The notes beneath the pieces were generated by a model. That model was not told the origin of the DNA. It saw nothing but the letters and a program-made list of their open reading frames with translations, and searched no databases. Below, piece after piece: positions 37,435-46,861 of a DNA stretch of 46,874 bases; positions within the stretch are counted from its first letter, which is position 1; the number at the start of each line of letters is the position of its first letter. A program made the translations under genes and the position numbers. The stretch is from DAOVFN01 sp964607835 (GTDB lineage Archaea; Aenigmatarchaeota; Aenigmatarchaeia; QMZP01), in contig CAZSLL010000010.1 in the NCBI GenBank assembly GCA_964607835.1, positions 1-46,874 on the forward strand, given 5' to 3'.

Positions 37435-40400
37435 TTAATCTGAGCCAGTGACAGTTCCCTTCACGACAGCGCTGAGGTCAACAAGGTTTGCATTGCCGCC
37501 GCCCACGCTGCATGCCCTTATGTAGCCTTCATAGCCATCACTGCAGCAGTCGTCTGCATCGCAGGCTTCTTCTTCGACAACCACGTTCCAGTATTCGTAG
37601 CCTCCGTAAACCATCATCTCCCTCCCATTGGTGTTGGTTGGGACGGCTGTCTTGAGTATTGTTTCCCCGCCAACCTTGCATTCCCTTTCGATTTTGGTGT
37701 CTCCCCCCACCATAATGACCTCTTTGTAGAGGTAATCTGTACCTACGGATATCCTCACATTCCTGTTCAGGGCGTGCCCGCAGGATGAGCCGCTTGGAGC
37801 CCCTGATGTGCCCTTGAGGGCGCCGCTGAAGTCATTCCCTTCATAAGTGCACATGCAGGTGTTTTGCTTCACAGGGGCTATGCTGAAGGTCCTGCTCTCC
37901 TCAAGGTCGTCGCTGTCATCATAATAGGTGTCCTCGCTGCAGTAGAGGGAGAGTATGTATTCCTTTGCCTGGTCTGTGCTTGAGAATCCCTCACCCAGGG
38001 TAACCTCGCAGTTGTTGTTGTTCAGGCACAGGCTCTCCCACCCTGGACCCACACTGCCCCCCGTGGAATCAGTGAGCCTTACGAGAGCATTCTCGCATCC
38101 CTCGGGCTTCCTGTACTTAACCACGAGCTGGGTGTCCCTGCACTGGCTGCCATATTCAGTGCCTGCATAATTGCATATAATATCATTATTTCCCACTTCC
38201 ACAGGGGTGCTGGAGGAGTAATATGTGTATCCCCTGACACCCAGCCAGAGGTACTGGTACCTGTCATCCTTCCTGTTCCACGGGCCGTCGCCGAAGGCCT
38301 CTGCAACGTCAGAGAGGTAGCCGCCCATCTGCTGGAAGTCCTCGCCAATGCCTGAGGAAAGGCTGGTTATGTCCTCGAGTATGCCGTTCATGTCGTTGAA
38401 GTTCATGCAGCTCCTTATGTTGTCGAAGCATGCCTCCTCCTGGCCCCTGCACTGGCCTGAGTCAAGGGCGTGCTGGGCTATGTCCAGGCACTGCATCATC
38501 TTGACCTTCTCCATCTGGTACTCCTGCATCTTCATCTCTATCTGGGCCTGCTTCTGGAGGGTCTCGCACCACTCGTTTATGAAGCCGGACAGTGAGGAGG
38601 ACACCTTGCCCCCTGCCTCCACTCCCTGGGCGAACCCGTCCATGCGCTGGTTGAAGTTCATTTCCTGGTCGCTGAAGGCACCTGCGCCCACGAGCCCCAT
38701 GGCTAACGTGAGACCTATGCTTATGAGCATGACCATCATCTGCATCTTCATGCACTTCTCAACAGCGTCCATCATCTTCTCCTGTATGTCCATCATCCTG
38801 TCCAGGACGCCCCTCATCTGGGACATGGAGTCCTCGGTAATGTCGTGGAGGGTGCGATAGCTCTGGTATATGTTTATCTCAGGCAGGTCAGCAGTGAGTG
38901 TCTGGAGCACCTTGCCCTGCTCCCCGTTCTCGTAGGAAACAACCACTGAGATGGAGTTGCCTGAATGGTTATAGGCCTCTCCCTGGGAGCATGTGGATAT
39001 GGGCGGTATGCCAATGGTGCAGTTAAGGGTGTAGTCAGTGTCAGGCATCTCGGCTGTAGTGCCGTTGCCCTCTGACACCAGCCTCCTCTCCTCTGAGCAC
39101 GAGAGGTAGCGCGCCGCCTCCCCGCCCACTGTGGCGAACTTGTTCTCTATGTCCATGCTCGAGGGCCTGTTGTCCACGTGCATGAGCACATTGAACTTGT
39201 TGATTTCCTCGCAGCTCTGGAAACTCACCGGGGTAGTGGGATGCTCCACCACCAGGGATATGCCGCTCCTGGGAAGGCACGTGCCCTCTGGGTTGGCCAG
39301 GCTGGCCTCGCAGTAGTAGCCCTCTGAGAACGCGGGGTCGTCAGCGCATGGACAGTCAACGCAGGCCGTGCTCCCGTTCTCGCCCAGGGAGGCCTCACAC
39401 ACCCCGTCTATGTGGGGTATGGGCTTGACGTACACGTCAGCGAAGCTCGCGTTGAGCTCCTTTGTGATAATGCTCTGCTCGTCCCCTCCGTTGGGGAATG
39501 ATATGGTGAAGCTGAGCTCGTTCGGGCCCACTGTGTAATATGGAAGCTCGCATCCATCCAATGGGGGAACCTCCATGAGGCAGTTGAACACCATGCTGCC
39601 GGTGGTGTTGCCGCCCACGCCAGGGGGGCACTCCAGCTTCCAGGGAACGGGCTGGTAGTTCACGGTGAGGTCTTTGTAGTCGAGCCTGGTGTTGTAGGGG
39701 GCGTTGGCTATGGTGGCCCTGAGGCTCACCTCGCTCGGGGTCTTGCAGTCCTCTACCTCTCTTGGGTAAGGAATGGCGCTCAGGGATATGCTCTCAACAG
39801 CAGAGCAGCCCCTGACCACGTCGCAGTAGTCCCCTGCCATCTCGCAACCGCAGTCCTGGCAGCAGGTGACAGGGCTCTCGTCAACATTGCACACCCCGTT
39901 GCCGCAGTCCTGGGAGGGTATGCTCACTGGCCCGAACTCTGTGGTGAGGGTCTTGGTCTTGGCGTTGGCCCCGTCATTGTATGTTATCCTGAAGCTAAGG
40001 TAGTTGGGGTAGAACCTGTAGTTCACGGTCTTCTGGTAGCCTGTTATGGAGAAGGGTATGCTGCATTCGTACTCGAAGTCCTCGCTCGGGCCCGTGCAGG
40101 ATGGCGTGCCCGGTGACACAATCCCGTTGCTCAGGTTAAGGCCCGCGCTCGAGCTAACAAGCACAGTGCCGGTGGGAGGGTTGAATATCCTGACCGTGAG
40201 GTCCATGGTGTCCCCAGGGGTGTAGGAGTCAAGGTAGGAGGTGAGCTCGGTTATTCCAAGGCTCACGGCGTCCTCTGACTCGCATGTCTCTGTGCCGCTG
40301 TCGCAGTAGTATCCGCCCTCACATGAGCAGTCATAATGTATGTTAATTGCAGGGAAGGCCTCTGAGAGGTCCCTGGTGACCTGGTTCACCCCGTCATTGT

Positions 40401-41625
40401 AGGTAACGGTCATGACGAGCTCGTTGGGGCCCACCTCCCTGACACCTGAGCCGCACTGGATGGTGGGGTTCATCTGGAACAGGCACTGGTACTGGTCAGT
40501 CCCGCTCTTTGTGCACTTTGCGGTGTAGCTCTTGTCTGCCACCCTTATGACACCGTTGACCTGCTCCTGCATGCTCTGGGGCGCGCTGTTTACCCTTGCT
40601 GTGAGGGCAACCTGGAATGCTCCCCCGCACTGCTCCACCTCTGCTGTGGGCGTGCCAACCACGTCAAGGCTAAGGGACTCCTGGGACCTGCAGGCGCCCT
40701 CCTCAGGGGAGCCCTGAACAGCATCGCAGTAGTCCCCGCCCCGGCACCCGCAGTCATAGCAGCAGGTGTCGCTGTTCTCTCCCAGGGAGGTCTCGCACCT
40801 CCTGTCACCGCATTCGAAGTCCGGGTTCTGCTCAAGTGTTATGGGGAATGCCGTGCCGCTGGAGGTCTCGGGGAACACGAAATAGTTCTCCTTGTTTATG
40901 ACAGTGATTTCCCTGCCTGAGGGCTCCACTGACTGGAGCACGGGCGGGCTGGCGCCGAGCTCATCATCATCTCCTCCAATGGCTGTTATTGAGAGGGCGT
41001 CGCCGAAGGCTGCCTTGGTAATCCAGCCGAAGGGTATGGCGTTGAAGTTCTCGATATAAGAGGCAATTGGCTCCACCAGGTAGGCTTCCTTTGCGTGGAC
41101 ATCAAACTCAGGAAGCTCATGCCTGTAGAACAGGAACTCCCTGTAGCTCTGCCTCTTGATGGTTGTCCAGAGACCCACCCATGAGGCCATGCCCTCGGGG
41201 TTCTCGAGCTTGACCACGAAGAGCATGCTGCCCTCCTGGGGATAGCCCTGGCTACCTGACTGGGCTATGTCGCTCCAGGCTATCTCTGTGTCAACATGGG
41301 TATCGAAGACCTCAGGGGTCTTCTGCAGGCAGCTCGTGGGCGAGAGGGAGCCGCACTTGTAAAGGTAGACCTTCTTTATGCTGTGCGCCATGCTGGCGCT
41401 GTTGAGGTTCACGGCAATCCTCACGTTGGCCCAGGATATGTCGCTCGGGTCCTTTACGTATGTCACGTGGAGGTTGACAATATTGGAGGGGTCGTAGGTC
41501 ACGGTCTTGGCCACGTTGCCGTTTAGCCGGATGTTCACGTCAGTGGCCCCGGCTATGGGAAGGGCGATTATCAGGTAGCAGGCCACTATGGCCGCCATCT
41601 CAACGCACAGGTTCTTCATTCTCAT
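37435..41625 (-). CDS. Giant exported Cys-rich protein (1396 aa), candidate adhesin
   Basis: The signal peptide is hydrophobic through ACYLIIALPIAGA. An N-terminal beta domain covers about 27-270. Ig-like domains then alternate with disulphide modules: CGDRRCETSLGENSDTCC, CSCEGGYYCDSGTETC, CGNGVCNVDESPVTCC and GVCEASLGENGSTAC. Each module is followed by a similar SLxx...P strand. Around residues 930-955 lies a Met-rich amphipathic helix (MMDIQEKMMDAVEKCMKMQ), then a hydrophobic stretch (VMLISIGLTLAMGLVGAGAF) and a long helical segment with regular Cys. A final Cys-rich beta region follows. It overlaps the 601-residue pilin-like gene by 4 nt. It could be a filament-tip adhesin; no enzymatic motif is seen. 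Confidence 0.75.
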   Translation of the reverse strand: MRMKNLCVEMAAIVACYLIIALPIAGATDVNIRLNGNVAKTVTYDPSNIVNLHVTYVKDPSDISWANVRIAVNLNSASMAHSIKKVYLYKCGSLSPTSCLQKTPEVFDTHVDTEIAWSDIAQSGSQGYPQEGSMLFVVKLENPEGMASWVGLWTTIKRQSYREFLFYRHELPEFDVHAKEAYLVEPIASYIENFNAIPFGWITKAAFGDALSITAIGGDDDELGASPPVLQSVEPSGREITVINKENYFVFPETSSGTAFPITLEQNPDFECGDRRCETSLGENSDTCCYDCGCRGGDYCDAVQGSPEEGACRSQESLSLDVVGTPTAEVEQCGGAFQVALTARVNSAPQSMQEQVNGVIRVADKSYTAKCTKSGTDQYQCLFQMNPTIQCGSGVREVGPNELVMTVTYNDGVNQVTRDLSEAFPAINIHYDCSCEGGYYCDSGTETCESEDAVSLGITELTSYLDSYTPGDTMDLTVRIFNPPTGTVLVSSSAGLNLSNGIVSPGTPSCTGPSEDFEYECSIPFSITGYQKTVNYRFYPNYLSFRITYNDGANAKTKTLTTEFGPVSIPSQDCGNGVCNVDESPVTCCQDCGCEMAGDYCDVVRGCSAVESISLSAIPYPREVEDCKTPSEVSLRATIANAPYNTRLDYKDLTVNYQPVPWKLECPPGVGGNTTGSMVFNCLMEVPPLDGCELPYYTVGPNELSFTISFPNGGDEQSIITKELNASFADVYVKPIPHIDGVCEASLGENGSTACVDCPCADDPAFSEGYYCEASLANPEGTCLPRSGISLVVEHPTTPVSFQSCEEINKFNVLMHVDNRPSSMDIENKFATVGGEAARYLSCSEERRLVSEGNGTTAEMPDTDYTLNCTIGIPPISTCSQGEAYNHSGNSISVVVSYENGEQGKVLQTLTADLPEINIYQSYRTLHDITEDSMSQMRGVLDRMMDIQEKMMDAVEKCMKMQMMVMLISIGLTLAMGLVGAGAFSDQEMNFNQRMDGFAQGVEAGGKVSSSLSGFINEWCETLQKQAQIEMKMQEYQMEKVKMMQCLDIAQHALDSGQCRGQEEACFDNIRSCMNFNDMNGILEDITSLSSGIGEDFQQMGGYLSDVAEAFGDGPWNRKDDRYQYLWLGVRGYTYYSSSTPVEVGNNDIICNYAGTEYGSQCRDTQLVVKYRKPEGCENALVRLTDSTGGSVGPGWESLCLNNNNCEVTLGEGFSSTDQAKEYILSLYCSEDTYYDDSDDLEESRTFSIAPVKQNTCMCTYEGNDFSGALKGTSGAPSGSSCGHALNRNVRISVGTDYLYKEVIMVGGDTKIERECKVGGETILKTAVPTNTNGREMMVYGGYEYWNVVVEEEACDADDCCSDGYEGYIRACSVGGGNANLVDLSAVVKGTVTGSD

Positions 41626-43427
41626 GCTATCGTGACCGCGCAGGCCTCCTCCTGTTCATAGGGCTCCTCTGATACGGGCCCGATTCCGCACTCGCCAAGG
41701 ACCTCGGTGAGCTCCAGCACTCTGAGCCTCTGCTCCACCTCGTCCTGTATTGAGTTGAGTCCCGGGTGGGTGGGCACGTAAATGTGGAGTTCTGTGGTGC
41801 CCTCTGAGATTGCGTGGGTGTCAGCCATGGCACCGTTTATGCTCATGAAGTCATTGCTGTACAATACAGCGGTTACGTAGTGCTCCCCTGACGGGACTGT
41901 TGAGACCGTAAGGCTCGGGTTGTTTGAGTAGAAGCTGCGCTCCTCAAAGTCCTGGGCTGACCTGAAGGTGAGGTGGGCCCGCTGGTCTTCGAGGGGCTTC
42001 ACGTCCCCGTAGTAGACCATGTACTGCCCATCGCCCTGGTCCTGAACCACGACCTCGTGAAGGATAACGTTCATGACCGGCATCCTCTGAAGCGTGACCC
42101 CGCCGCTGAGTTGGCTGGACGTCCTTGAGTCAAGGTACTCGCCGTAGCCTCTATTGTAAACGGAAAGCGTGCCTGAGCCGCATGGAGCAAGTGTGTATAG
42201 GCTCCCGTCTGAGTCTGTCCTTCCCAGGAAGCAGCCCATGAAGCTCACGTATGCCCCTTCAATCGGGTTGCCCGAGCTGTCCTCAACCCTGTCGAGTTCG
42301 ATGACGCACCCAGGTGCAGAGCATATCTCGTCTGACACGTTGGGCAGGGAGGACCATTCAGAGGGCTGGTTCTGCCGGATGGAGACCTCCACAGCGAACT
42401 GGAATATATTCCCTGTCTCAGGGTCAAGGGCCCTCACGACAACAGGGTAATCGAATGAGTATTCAATGGTTATGGGCTCGTCTCCAATGCATTCGCCTAT
42501 CATGGCGATGGGCTTGGCGAACCCCATGGCAGGGTCAGGCTCCATCCTGAAATTGGACAGGTCCAGGCTGAATTCGTCAGGGAGCATGAAGCTCACCTCA
42601 AGGTCCTGGTACTCATTCCCGTTTATGGGCACCAGGCTGTACTTTGGTGAGGATGATGTCCGGATTGTGTTGAGCGGGACCTTGCCGGGCATGTATGTGT
42701 GGGCAAGGGTCTTGGTTATGGCCTTCTCGACCCTGGGCATGATGTCGAATGAGCTCGCGAAGAGGTAATCCCCGCAGCCCATGAGCACCTCGTACATTGG
42801 TATTGAGCTGTGGCCGTTCTCGGTCTCAGAGAGCATCATGGAGGAGAGGGTGTAGTACTCGAGGGGGCGCTGGCTGCTCTCGTAGGCCACGAATCCCCTG
42901 GAGAACTCGCTGATGTCCCCGAGATGAGTGTCAAGGGTGACGGTGAAGGGCTGGGGAAGCTGGGTTTCCTTGTAAGTGGCTGGCATGTTAACGGTGAGCG
43001 TGAGGCTGTCTCCCCTGAGAACCGGGGTCCCGACCATGGGGTCTCCAAGCGATATGCCCTCCATGGCGTCCCCGAATGAGCCCGAGTTCTGCTCAAGGTA
43101 GGACTGCACACCTGCCTGTAGGTTGGCAGCTATGTCAGGGTAGCTGGTCTGCCCCGAGCGCTGCCAGTAAGGGACATCATTGTCATTGAGGCTCACCGAG
43201 CCAAGGGAGAAGTCAGAAGGGGAAAGGTATCCTCCGTGGTCGCTCATGGTCTCCATGGTGTCCAGGGCAGCCGCCCTTATGAGGCCCTCCACAGACTCCC
43301 GGGCGTTCCTCACGTCAGGGGACTCGGTGGTGGTTATGATACCGCTGAACTGGGTGACCACAACGACGGCTATGACCGCCATCAAAGCCACGATTATGAT
43401 GAGCTCTGTCTGGCCCTTAAAATTCAT
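41622..43427 (-). CDS. Large pilin-like protein (601 aa)
   Basis: The N-terminus MNFKGQTELIIIVALMAV is a class III-type pilin signal: a short basic leader, KG|Q with TE at +2/+3, then a 20-residue hydrophobic helix. Prepilin peptidase would cut before Gln6. The rest is an extracellular beta-rich domain with a carboxypeptidase-regulatory-like segment (ELDRVEDSSGNPIEGAYVSF, ending in TLQRMPVMNVIL). It is far larger than a major pilin and resembles a minor or tip pilin. It has its own leaderless promoter (CTATATAAAG, 43451-43460). Stop overlaps the giant protein start (ATGA). Confidence 0.72.
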   Translation of the reverse strand: MNFKGQTELIIIVALMAVIAVVVVTQFSGIITTTESPDVRNARESVEGLIRAAALDTMETMSDHGGYLSPSDFSLGSVSLNDNDVPYWQRSGQTSYPDIAANLQAGVQSYLEQNSGSFGDAMEGISLGDPMVGTPVLRGDSLTLTVNMPATYKETQLPQPFTVTLDTHLGDISEFSRGFVAYESSQRPLEYYTLSSMMLSETENGHSSIPMYEVLMGCGDYLFASSFDIMPRVEKAITKTLAHTYMPGKVPLNTIRTSSSPKYSLVPINGNEYQDLEVSFMLPDEFSLDLSNFRMEPDPAMGFAKPIAMIGECIGDEPITIEYSFDYPVVVRALDPETGNIFQFAVEVSIRQNQPSEWSSLPNVSDEICSAPGCVIELDRVEDSSGNPIEGAYVSFMGCFLGRTDSDGSLYTLAPCGSGTLSVYNRGYGEYLDSRTSSQLSGGVTLQRMPVMNVILHEVVVQDQGDGQYMVYYGDVKPLEDQRAHLTFRSAQDFEERSFYSNNPSLTVSTVPSGEHYVTAVLYSNDFMSINGAMADTHAISEGTTELHIYVPTHPGLNSIQDEVEQRLRVLELTEVLGECGIGPVSEEPYEQEEACAVTIA

Positions 43428-43450
43428 ATTATATATTTAGTGCCAGGATA

Positions 43451-43460
43451 CTATATAAAG
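43451..43460 (-). promoter_or_regulatory. Internal promoter of the surface operon
   Basis: The TATA box (CTTTATATAG on the minus strand) is centred 28 nt before the ATG of the 601-residue pilin-like gene. It gives the large-protein half of the cluster a separate transcript. Confidence 0.6.
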
Positions 43461-43485
43461 CTGTTTTGTGCTTCCAGCGTAATGG

Positions 43486-44004
43486 TTATGTGTTCCTGGC
43501 CATGTAGAGCCTTACCTTGATGCTGTAGGGCTTGCCTGCCATTGATTTCTGTATGGCCGAGTTTGCCACCCATTTCCTGCCCGCGTCGATGACAGAGCTG
43601 TCCCCGAACTCCATGTGCCTGCACCCCTCCTCCCCCCTGGAGCAGAAGACAGGGGTTATCTCGAACAGGTAGCGGTAGTTCTCTGATATCCCCGAGAAGG
43701 CCTGTATGTACTCGTCCACGCTCTCGTTGGCGAGCTGGTAGCAGGTCTTGCCCGTGCTTCCGCATGGCTTGTCAGACAGTGTGAAGGCGCAGAACATGGC
43801 GTCTGAGATGAGCTTGCAGTCAGCGTCAGAACTGCCCGTGTCTGTCCTCATGACCGAGAGCAGGAGGTTGTGGGCATACAGGTTGAGGTAGTCCTCCTGG
43901 GAAACGGTCTGGGAGAGGCTGAGAAGCATGATTACTATCCCTATGAAAACCAGCATGAGTATTACCAGCATTATCATGTTGGTCTGGCCCTTACTGCGGT
44001 TCAT
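43486..44004 (-). CDS. Pilin-like protein (172 aa)
   Basis: The N-terminus MNRSKGQTNMIMLVILML is a class III-like pilin signal with KG|Q followed by a hydrophobic helix (about 10-30). The remainder is a small extracellular domain with several Cys (ADCKLISDAMFC, KPCGSTGKTC, VFCSRGEEGC), so probably disulphide-bonded. Start overlaps the previous gene's stop by 4 nt. Function as a minor pilin is inferred from the signal and the operon. Confidence 0.7.
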   Translation of the reverse strand: MNRSKGQTNMIMLVILMLVFIGIVIMLLSLSQTVSQEDYLNLYAHNLLLSVMRTDTGSSDADCKLISDAMFCAFTLSDKPCGSTGKTCYQLANESVDEYIQAFSGISENYRYLFEITPVFCSRGEEGCRHMEFGDSSVIDAGRKWVANSAIQKSMAGKPYSIKVRLYMARNT

Positions 44005-44498
44005 TCGTAAGCACCCACCCTTATCACTCCAAGGTCAGTCCTTCCCTCGGCCTGCCTGTACACATTGACCGGAAGGGCCCTTATGTTGACCTCCAGGGGC
44101 TCCTGCTGGGGAGGGCAGAGCTCCCAGTATCCGCAGCACGGGTAAGTGGAGGCGTCACAGGGACCCCCGCATCCAGGCCTGGGATTGAGCACCTCAATCT
44201 CGATGAACCAGTTCCCCCCGAAGTAGTCCTGCATCTCCTGGCACATGTCCCATCCCAGGGACTGGACAGCCATGAGTCTTGCGTCATCAAAGACCGAGTC
44301 CTCCTGGACCAGAATCGGGGAGGCAATGAATTTCCTCATGAGGTCGTCAGAGCGCTGGAGCTTGAGCTTCTCCTGCTCTGCCCCGAGCTGGGAGAACTCG
44401 AACCATCCAAGGAAGAATATGAGGATTATTATGACCAGCAGCATGAAAAAGCTCATGAGTATGTACTCCATCATGCTGGACTGGGCCCTCCTAGGCAT
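44001..44498 (-). CDS. Pilin-like protein (165 aa)
   Basis: The N-terminus is MPRRAQSSMMEYILMSFF: a basic leader, then A|QSSMMEYIL, which resembles the class III QXSXEXXXL pattern, then a long hydrophobic helix. The C-terminal half holds a Cys cluster (CGGPCDASTYPCCGYWELC). The ATG at 44498 is chosen over the GTG at 44507 because the signal starts directly there and GTGAG lies 4 nt upstream. It overlaps the 374-residue gene by 8 nt and the 172-residue gene by 4 nt. Confidence 0.7.
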   Translation of the reverse strand: MPRRAQSSMMEYILMSFFMLLVIIILIFFLGWFEFSQLGAEQEKLKLQRSDDLMRKFIASPILVQEDSVFDDARLMAVQSLGWDMCQEMQDYFGGNWFIEIEVLNPRPGCGGPCDASTYPCCGYWELCPPQQEPLEVNIRALPVNVYRQAEGRTDLGVIRVGAYE

Positions 44499-45615
44499 GG
44501 CTCTCACATCCCATTGTTTTCAGGCCGGACCAAATCTGCTCTGACTCCTCAAGGGCCTGCCTGAGGTCCTTCATGTCTCCAAGGTCCATGTAGTCGCCCT
44601 GGCAAAGGTCCCTTATACGGGACATGGAGGCCATAAGCTCCTGGTATTTGCCCTTGCATCCCTGGCTTATTGATGAGGAATCCAGCTGGACCAGCCACTC
44701 GCACCTCCTCTCCATGACCTCTGCCCTGGTATCGAGTTCGCTGAGCATGAACTGGTTCTTGAAGTCCCACTGCTCCTCCCCCACGGGATTGCCGAACATG
44801 TTCATGCCCTGGCCTCCCGTGATGAGGGCCACAAGGTCGGCAGGGTCCTTGTAAACGTATTCGTCAGGGGAGCCCGTTATGTAGGCCCTTCCCGCGCCGT
44901 CCTCCGGCGGGCGGACGCACAAGCCTGACTGGGCAAAGCTCTGGGTGCAGGAATCAGAGATGGTCACCAGGAACTGGCTCTGCGAGAGGGGAGCCGTGCA
45001 TTCCGAGAAGGCGTCCCTGTTCGTTCCTATGACCCCGAGGAACTCGCGCCTCTCGTATGGCTCGCCCATGGCAGAGAGTATGACAAGGTTCGAGCCGTCG
45101 CAGAAGTCAAAGGTGACCTTTTGTGAGAAACCCGAGGTGTCAGGGAACTGGCCAGCCAGCTCCCCAATCAGCCTCCAGGTGGCGTCACTTGTGTCCCTGG
45201 GGTTGAACACTATGTTGAGCTGGGGAAGGGCCAGGACATAGTCCCACCTGGTCCAGCCGTAGTCAAGTGAGCCCCTGGAGAGCAGGGTCTCGTCCCCTGC
45301 CCTGAGCAGGACAGGAATCAGCAGCTGGCCGCTCTCCTGGGACTTCTCCTCAATGTAGCACCAGAGTTTTGGGGGCCTGGTGGGCCTGGGCTGGCAGGTT
45401 TCATAGCCCTGCCTGGAGAATGCTGTGAATGTGGAGGGGTTGCCCGAGATGTAGACCGAGTCCGCGTCCTGGAGGAACACATCAAGGGTCTTCTGCACGT
45501 TGCCCTGCCTCCCCAGGCTGGCGTAGTCGCCCGCGAAATTGAGGAGTAGGTAGAACACGAATCCTGAAATGATTATGCCCATGATGAGCTGGAACACCCT
45601 GTAGACGGTTATCAT
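44491..45615 (-). CDS. Exported protein with N-terminal membrane helix (374 aa)
   Basis: The hydrophobic helix is at residues 7-27 (FQLIMGIIISGFVFYLLLNF), without a clear prepilin peptidase site, followed by a large extracellular domain. It includes DSVYISGNPSTFTAF, a DxS-type segment in VTFDFCDGSNLVIL and C-terminal helices with Cys (RRCEWLVQL, MGCESHA). The single N-terminal helix and the packed operon suggest a pilin-complex component or membrane-anchored accessory protein. It lies 4 nt behind the 164-residue gene. Confidence 0.65.
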   Translation of the reverse strand: MITVYRVFQLIMGIIISGFVFYLLLNFAGDYASLGRQGNVQKTLDVFLQDADSVYISGNPSTFTAFSRQGYETCQPRPTRPPKLWCYIEEKSQESGQLLIPVLLRAGDETLLSRGSLDYGWTRWDYVLALPQLNIVFNPRDTSDATWRLIGELAGQFPDTSGFSQKVTFDFCDGSNLVILSAMGEPYERREFLGVIGTNRDAFSECTAPLSQSQFLVTISDSCTQSFAQSGLCVRPPEDGAGRAYITGSPDEYVYKDPADLVALITGGQGMNMFGNPVGEEQWDFKNQFMLSELDTRAEVMERRCEWLVQLDSSSISQGCKGKYQELMASMSRIRDLCQGDYMDLGDMKDLRQALEESEQIWSGLKTMGCESHA

Positions 45616-45619
45616 GGCA

Positions 45620-46114
45620 TCAGCCTGAGTGCTTCTCTATCATGACCTCGGTCCCAACGTTGGTGAGCATGAGGGTGTCGCCTGACCTCACGCAGAAGTT
45701 GCCCTGATGACCCTCTCCCGGCAGGGTTATGTGTGCCATCCTGTAGCCGGGGTCAGACTCCCCGCAGCCGTGCTCTATCCATACGTTGTACCCGCCTGTC
45801 CTTATGCTCTGCTCTATCACAGGGTACAGGTCAGGGTCAGGGAGCCAGTTACCTGTTATGCTGGGCCTGGGGTCCTCAGGGTCTATGAAGCACACCATGG
45901 CGTTGGAGGGCATGGTCATCCTGAAGGTGGTGCTCGAGCCCGAGTCAAGGGCCTGGACATTATCCACCCTGTCCTCGAGCTGCTTGACGGCCCGGTCGGT
46001 CTGGCCTATGTTGCCAACGCACATCATGTCCTGGAACATTCCCGTGCCCACCAGGATGACGAATCCCATGACTATTATGGCGAATATGATTCCGAAAGCG
46101 TGGCCGACCTGCAT
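45620..46114 (-). CDS. Exported protein with N-terminal membrane helix (164 aa)
   Basis: The start MQVGHAFGIIFAIIVMGFVI is a single hydrophobic helix right at the N-terminus, followed by a small extracellular domain. The domain contains AVKQLEDRVDNVQALDSGSS, and Cys in MVCFIDPED, EHGCGES and NFCVRSGD. There is no canonical class III site. AAGGTG lies 6 nt before the ATG. A TATA-like CTCATATAAGG (minus, about 46200-46190) may be its own promoter. Placed as the second gene of the surface cluster. Confidence 0.65.
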   Translation of the reverse strand: MQVGHAFGIIFAIIVMGFVILVGTGMFQDMMCVGNIGQTDRAVKQLEDRVDNVQALDSGSSTTFRMTMPSNAMVCFIDPEDPRPSITGNWLPDPDLYPVIEQSIRTGGYNVWIEHGCGESDPGYRMAHITLPGEGHQGNFCVRSGDTLMLTNVGTEVMIEKHSG

Positions 46115-46200
46115 GAAAACACCTTCTGAGAGGGCCTGGATTTGAAAAGCAAAGGGCCAGGCATGTGCAGTTCATAATTGGCCTGGCTGCCTTATATGAG

Positions 46201-46839
46201 TTACCTGGTGACCTGCACGGTCAGGGAAGCGGCGTTGGACCAGATGTTGTCACTGTTGCCCCTGCATTCGGATGACACCGGTGACACTATGGAGGACCCG
46301 GCCCTGTCATAGCATGCCACAACATTGAATATGTAGGAGCCTGCCCTTGCGTTCTGGGGCACCTCCACTGTGACTGACTTGTAGGCCGTGGTCTGGACCT
46401 CTATGCTGCTCAGGGTCGTCTCGACCGTTCCCCATCTCCTCATGAACTCCTCAAGGGAAACCCCTGCCTCAGGGGACTCGCACGCCGAGAGTTCGCCTCC
46501 CGGGCACACAGAATAACTCGCCCCGGCGGGCACCATATTGATTACGAAGTCGTGCCGCTGGGAATCAGGCGCGTTGTTCTTTATTCCCGCCAGGAGCTTC
46601 ACGGTCTCGCCGGGCTGTATCTCGTAGTTGGTTGGCCACACAGCGAAATTCGTGCTGGTCTCTGCGAAGGTGTCCTGAAGTTTGGTCTGGGCCTGCTGGG
46701 TGAGGTCCTCGGTTATCTGGGTTATGTCACCTATCATGCCCTGTATCCAGGTAATGGCAAGCGTAAGAAGCACCACGGCGAAAACCACCGCGACGATGAG
46801 CCCGAGGCTCATCTGTATTGCCGCCTTTCTTCGCGCCAT
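46201..46839 (-). CDS. Pilin-like protein (212 aa), first gene of the surface cluster
   Basis: The N-terminus MARRKAAIQMSLGLIVAVVFAVVLL has a basic leader followed by I-Q-M-S-L and a hydrophobic helix, so it resembles a class III or type IV pilin signal. A helical stalk (TEDLTQQAQTKLQDTF) leads to a beta domain with NYEIQPGETVKLLAGIKNN and VTVEVPQNARAGSYIFNVVA, an Ig/CARDB-like fold, with Cys at VCPGGELSAC. A TATA box CTTATAAAAC (46862-46871, read on the minus strand) is centred 27 nt before the ATG, so it is leaderless. Confidence 0.68.
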   Translation of the reverse strand: MARRKAAIQMSLGLIVAVVFAVVLLTLAITWIQGMIGDITQITEDLTQQAQTKLQDTFAETSTNFAVWPTNYEIQPGETVKLLAGIKNNAPDSQRHDFVINMVPAGASYSVCPGGELSACESPEAGVSLEEFMRRWGTVETTLSSIEVQTTAYKSVTVEVPQNARAGSYIFNVVACYDRAGSSIVSPVSSECRGNSDNIWSNAASLTVQVTR

Positions 46840-46861
46840 GTTAGTATTTTATGCCAGCGCA

